NCBI GenBank assembly: GCA_947243795.1
Contig: OX365939.1
Span: 661,001-725,000, forward strand
Length of the DNA: 64,000 nucleotides
Direction of reading: 5' to 3'
Source: Saccharomyces uvarum
Lineage: Eukaryota > Ascomycota > Saccharomycetes > Saccharomycetales > Saccharomycetaceae
Below the pieces are notes generated by a model that was not told the origin of the DNA, ran no database searches, and saw only the letters and a list, made by a program, of their open reading frames with translations. Of this stretch, positions 61,429 through 64,000 are shown in pieces; within the stretch, counting starts at the first letter, position 1, and each line of letters starts with the position of its first letter. Made by a program: the position numbers and the translations under genes.

Positions 61429-64000
61429 TCACTTTAAAGACATTACCAGTCTTTTTTCATCAGTACTGTCTAGTTGTAACAACATGGAAATCACAGGCAG
61501 TAATTGATTCCGTTGTTCTTTATGCTCTAAGAACCCCAACAAAACATTTTTTATATATGCAATTTTTTCATTTTTCTCGGAGTCCAATTCTAACGAGCTT
61601 GATGATCGTATCTTATCTAATTTGGGCAAATGAGACTCACTAGCTGTTGAGATATTGCCATTTCCGTTAGTCGAAGAACTCATGGAACTAGATCTGCTGA
61701 TTCTTCCTGAATTATCGCTATGTTGTCTTTCCTTCATAGCATTTAATTGGGAAGACAATGAACGGTAATTCTTTAATAGTCGGTCGAATTTCTTGTTGAG
61801 TTCATTATTTAGATTCAAGAGATTTTCATTGGTCGATTGTAATTCAGAATTCCTTTCTTCAGCTTTTGATAATGCAAGCTTTAAATTAGATTTGATTTGT
61901 TCCAATTGGTTAGAATCATCCGAAGTGGCCTGGGTCTTGCGCTCGATATCGCTATTAGCAGAATTCAATGCCTTGACCTCTGATTTCAATTCTCTTTCAC
62001 GAAGCTTCAGTGCGTGTATTTCTGATTTTAGCTCGGCCGCAGTATGCTTCCATTCTTGTAATTCACTGGCTTTTCTTGACGTTTGTAAATTCAGTTCTGA
62101 TTCCAGTCTACTCTTCTCATCAGTTAAATATGCCAATTTATCTTCCAGTTCCTTTTGTTTACTCAAGTCACCAGATTGACTATCTGAGACTAATCTTCTC
62201 AAAGTGCTGGCTTCTCTGGTCTTGTCTTGAACAATATTGGCATAATCATTTAGTTCATCTTCTAGAGATAGTATTTTCTTGTTAGATTCCTTCAGCTTGA
62301 CGTTTAATTCCTCACATTGTCTTTTAATCGAATCCATGTGTTCATTCGAGTTACTCTTAACATTTTGTAAAGTATTATACTTTTCTTGCAAAATATTTAA
62401 CCTTTCGGATAACTTACCGTTTTCTTTCAAATACGTTTCATAAGAGTTACCGTTTTTTGTAATATCGTTATGCAATGTTTCGTTTTCCTTTTTGAGTAGG
62501 TCTAATCTATTGGAAATTTTAGAATTTTCTTTTTTTAACTGTTCTGCTGACTTTTCAGCCGCATCTTTTTGCTCATTGAATTGTTTAACCTGCTCTTCCA
62601 AGTAGCCCACAGTTTTTTCCTTCTGCTTATAAGATATTTTCAAAGAAATGAGTTCCTTTGTTATATTCGACTTCTCGAGGGCTAGTTGTGAAATCTCTTC
62701 GTTTAATTTAACTAGCTTGTTCTGTAATAACGCCTGCTCTTTTTCCTTTTCTGTGCTTGAGGTTTTCAAGCATTCCACTTCTTTATTTAATGAATCCAAT
62801 TTATCTTTCAATTCTGAATTTTTGGTTTCGTAAGCTTCGATCATAGTTGCCTTCTTATGACGCAAGTCATCAAGCTCCATTTTGACGACTTTTACTTCTT
62901 CATTTTGCTGGCTGGTGGATTCTTTTATCTTATTTTTGGCATCTACAAGTTCATTTCCTACAGTCCTTAGCATGTCTCTTACTTCTTCCAATTCGGAGTT
63001 CTTCTCTTTTAAAGATTTCTTAGTTTCAGATAACTCTACATTCAGTTTTTCGAGCTCTTTTTCAAGCTGCGAGTCCTTTAACCCATTAGCGGTTTCTATT
63101 TTTGTTTTTATTTCTTCATACTGATGCTTCCAGTCTTCACAATCTTTATGTTTTTCTTGTAACGTTTGTAAATCTTCCTTCAGTTTTCCATATTCTTCAG
63201 CATTAATTAGGCTATCAAAATTTTCTTCTTCATTGACACCATCGGCACTCGTGTTTCCCTTGTTTTTCTTCCCTTTATTTCTATTTTTTTTCCTTCTATT
63301 GTTGCCCCCTACGTTTTGGTTCAACGAGCCATTAGACGTGATTGCCTTTGACATCTCTTTCAATTGTTTTTCCAGATCTTGTAGTTTTTCTTCTTTCTCT
63401 TTTAAAGAGGTATTTAACTCCGTTAACGTCGAGGTGCTTTCTTCCATTGTAACTTTATAAGACGCCAATTCCTGCTCCAATTCTCCTATTTTTAGTTGGC
63501 CTTCTTTAAAAGAACGATCCTTGATAGTCAACTCCTCCTTTAATTTAGATAAACATGCATTGTCTTCCTGTTCTTTGGTATCTTTTTCTTCCTTAAGCAC
63601 ATTCTCCGATGCAGCTACTTTTTTCTCTAATTCTGATATGGTACCATCTTTATCTTTCTGTAAGGTAGCCAGTTCATTGTTTAAAGCATCTATCTTCTTC
63701 TCTAGTTCGTGTATATCGTTTTTGTATCCTTGCACTTTCTGTAAGAGTTCTTCTTTATCATTTGATGTGTCCCCTGAGACACTTTCCGGCACCATTTCAG
63801 AATTCTCCTTAGTTAATCTCTTGATCTCGTCATTCAAGAGGCCATTTTTGTTATTTAGATCTTGGAAAAAAGCTGGCAACGTATCAACTGCGTCATCAAT
63901 GTTCGATATGGGTGTATTTTCCGCCAAAATCTTTTCGATAGCCTCAAACTTCTCGGATTTTAGTTTCTCATTTTTGTAAGCAGAAAGTAACAAGGGATAC
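61429..64000 (-). CDS. IMH1: Golgin with GRIP domain, Imh1 (partial, 5' end outside window)
   Basis: Imh1 is a trans-Golgi golgin that Arl1-GTP recruits through its C-terminal GRIP domain, with a role in vesicle tethering. The part seen, about 857 residues, is almost all coiled coil with heptads (runs of LEKEL, ELNELNKK), plus a basic Lys/Arg/Asn block near the N-terminal quarter (NRRKKNRNKGKKNKG). The GRIP domain is at the end (EKIAYIKNVLLGFLEHKEQR). The frame is open at the window edge. S. cerevisiae Imh1 is about 911 aa, so some 50-60 residues at the start are missing. Confidence 0.93.
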   Translation of the reverse strand, partial: YPLLLSAYKNEKLKSEKFEAIEKILAENTPISNIDDAVDTLPAFFQDLNNKNGLLNDEIKRLTKENSEMVPESVSGDTSNDKEELLQKVQGYKNDIHELEKKIDALNNELATLQKDKDGTISELEKKVAASENVLKEEKDTKEQEDNACLSKLKEELTIKDRSFKEGQLKIGELEQELASYKVTMEESTSTLTELNTSLKEKEEKLQDLEKQLKEMSKAITSNGSLNQNVGGNNRRKKNRNKGKKNKGNTSADGVNEEENFDSLINAEEYGKLKEDLQTLQEKHKDCEDWKHQYEEIKTKIETANGLKDSQLEKELEKLNVELSETKKSLKEKNSELEEVRDMLRTVGNELVDAKNKIKESTSQQNEEVKVVKMELDDLRHKKATMIEAYETKNSELKDKLDSLNKEVECLKTSSTEKEKEQALLQNKLVKLNEEISQLALEKSNITKELISLKISYKQKEKTVGYLEEQVKQFNEQKDAAEKSAEQLKKENSKISNRLDLLKKENETLHNDITKNGNSYETYLKENGKLSERLNILQEKYNTLQNVKSNSNEHMDSIKRQCEELNVKLKESNKKILSLEDELNDYANIVQDKTREASTLRRLVSDSQSGDLSKQKELEDKLAYLTDEKSRLESELNLQTSRKASELQEWKHTAAELKSEIHALKLRERELKSEVKALNSANSDIERKTQATSDDSNQLEQIKSNLKLALSKAEERNSELQSTNENLLNLNNELNKKFDRLLKNYRSLSSQLNAMKERQHSDNSGRISRSSSMSSSTNGNGNISTASESHLPKLDKIRSSSSLELDSEKNEKIAYIKNVLLGFLEHKEQRNQLLPVISMLLQLDSTDEKRLVMSLK

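Overview
The window is nuclear DNA of a budding yeast in the genus Saccharomyces. The evidence is the gene content and order, introns with GTATGT or GTACGT donors and TACTAAC branch sites, tRNA genes with Ty-type LTRs beside them, and promoter motifs typical of this genus. Gene order matches the right arm of S. cerevisiae chromosome XII, from PIG1 (YLR273C) to IMH1 (YLR309C). Several proteins differ from the S. cerevisiae versions as I remember them: Pig1 is 669 aa, Cts1 570 aa, and the YLR278C factor 1299 aa. I therefore infer a non-cerevisiae Saccharomyces species, but I cannot name it by eye.

Layout. 1-17 kb: tRNA-Val, PIG1, MCM5, SMD2 (spliced), DBP9, YSH1, the zinc-cluster gene YLR278C, a GC-rich mitochondrial release-factor-like gene (YLR281C), and the start of YLR283W. 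17-33 kb: the rest of YLR283W, ECI1, EFM7, CTS1, YLR287C, RPS30A (spliced), MEC3, GUF1, COQ11, GCD7, SEC72 and GSP1. 33-43 kb: ATP14, a 1.65 kb gap with no convincing gene, YLR297W, YHC1, ECM38, EXG1 and HRI1. 43-47.5 kb: two tRNA genes (Leu-UAG with an intron, Ile-AAU) with clusters of solo Ty-type LTRs on both sides of MET17. 47.7-64 kb: ACO1, STT4, UBC12 (spliced), the chitin deacetylase pair CDA1 and CDA2 with a small antisense gene between them, and the 3' part of IMH1, which runs off the window end.

The genes are mostly unlinked housekeeping functions: replication, splicing, mRNA 3' processing, ribosome biogenesis, translation, mitochondria, sulfur metabolism and cell wall. Some share a theme. 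CTS1, EXG1, CDA1 and CDA2 all act on the cell wall or spore wall. ATP14, ACO1, GUF1, COQ11, YLR281C and YLR283W are known or predicted mitochondrial. SEC72 and HRI1 encode reported interactors. Many promoters carry the expected motif for their regulon: an ECB at MCM5, PAC and RRPE at DBP9, an oleate element at ECI1, Ace2 sites at CTS1, CACGTG and AACTGTGG at MET17, GATAAG at ECM38, and mid-sporulation elements at CDA2.

I saw no undescribed multi-gene system. The most unusual DNA is the YLR281C locus. It has about 69% G+C over 240 bases, a perfect 28-bp palindrome and a perfect 20-bp palindrome inside the reading frame, and a 16-bp CG-rich tandem duplication in its promoter.
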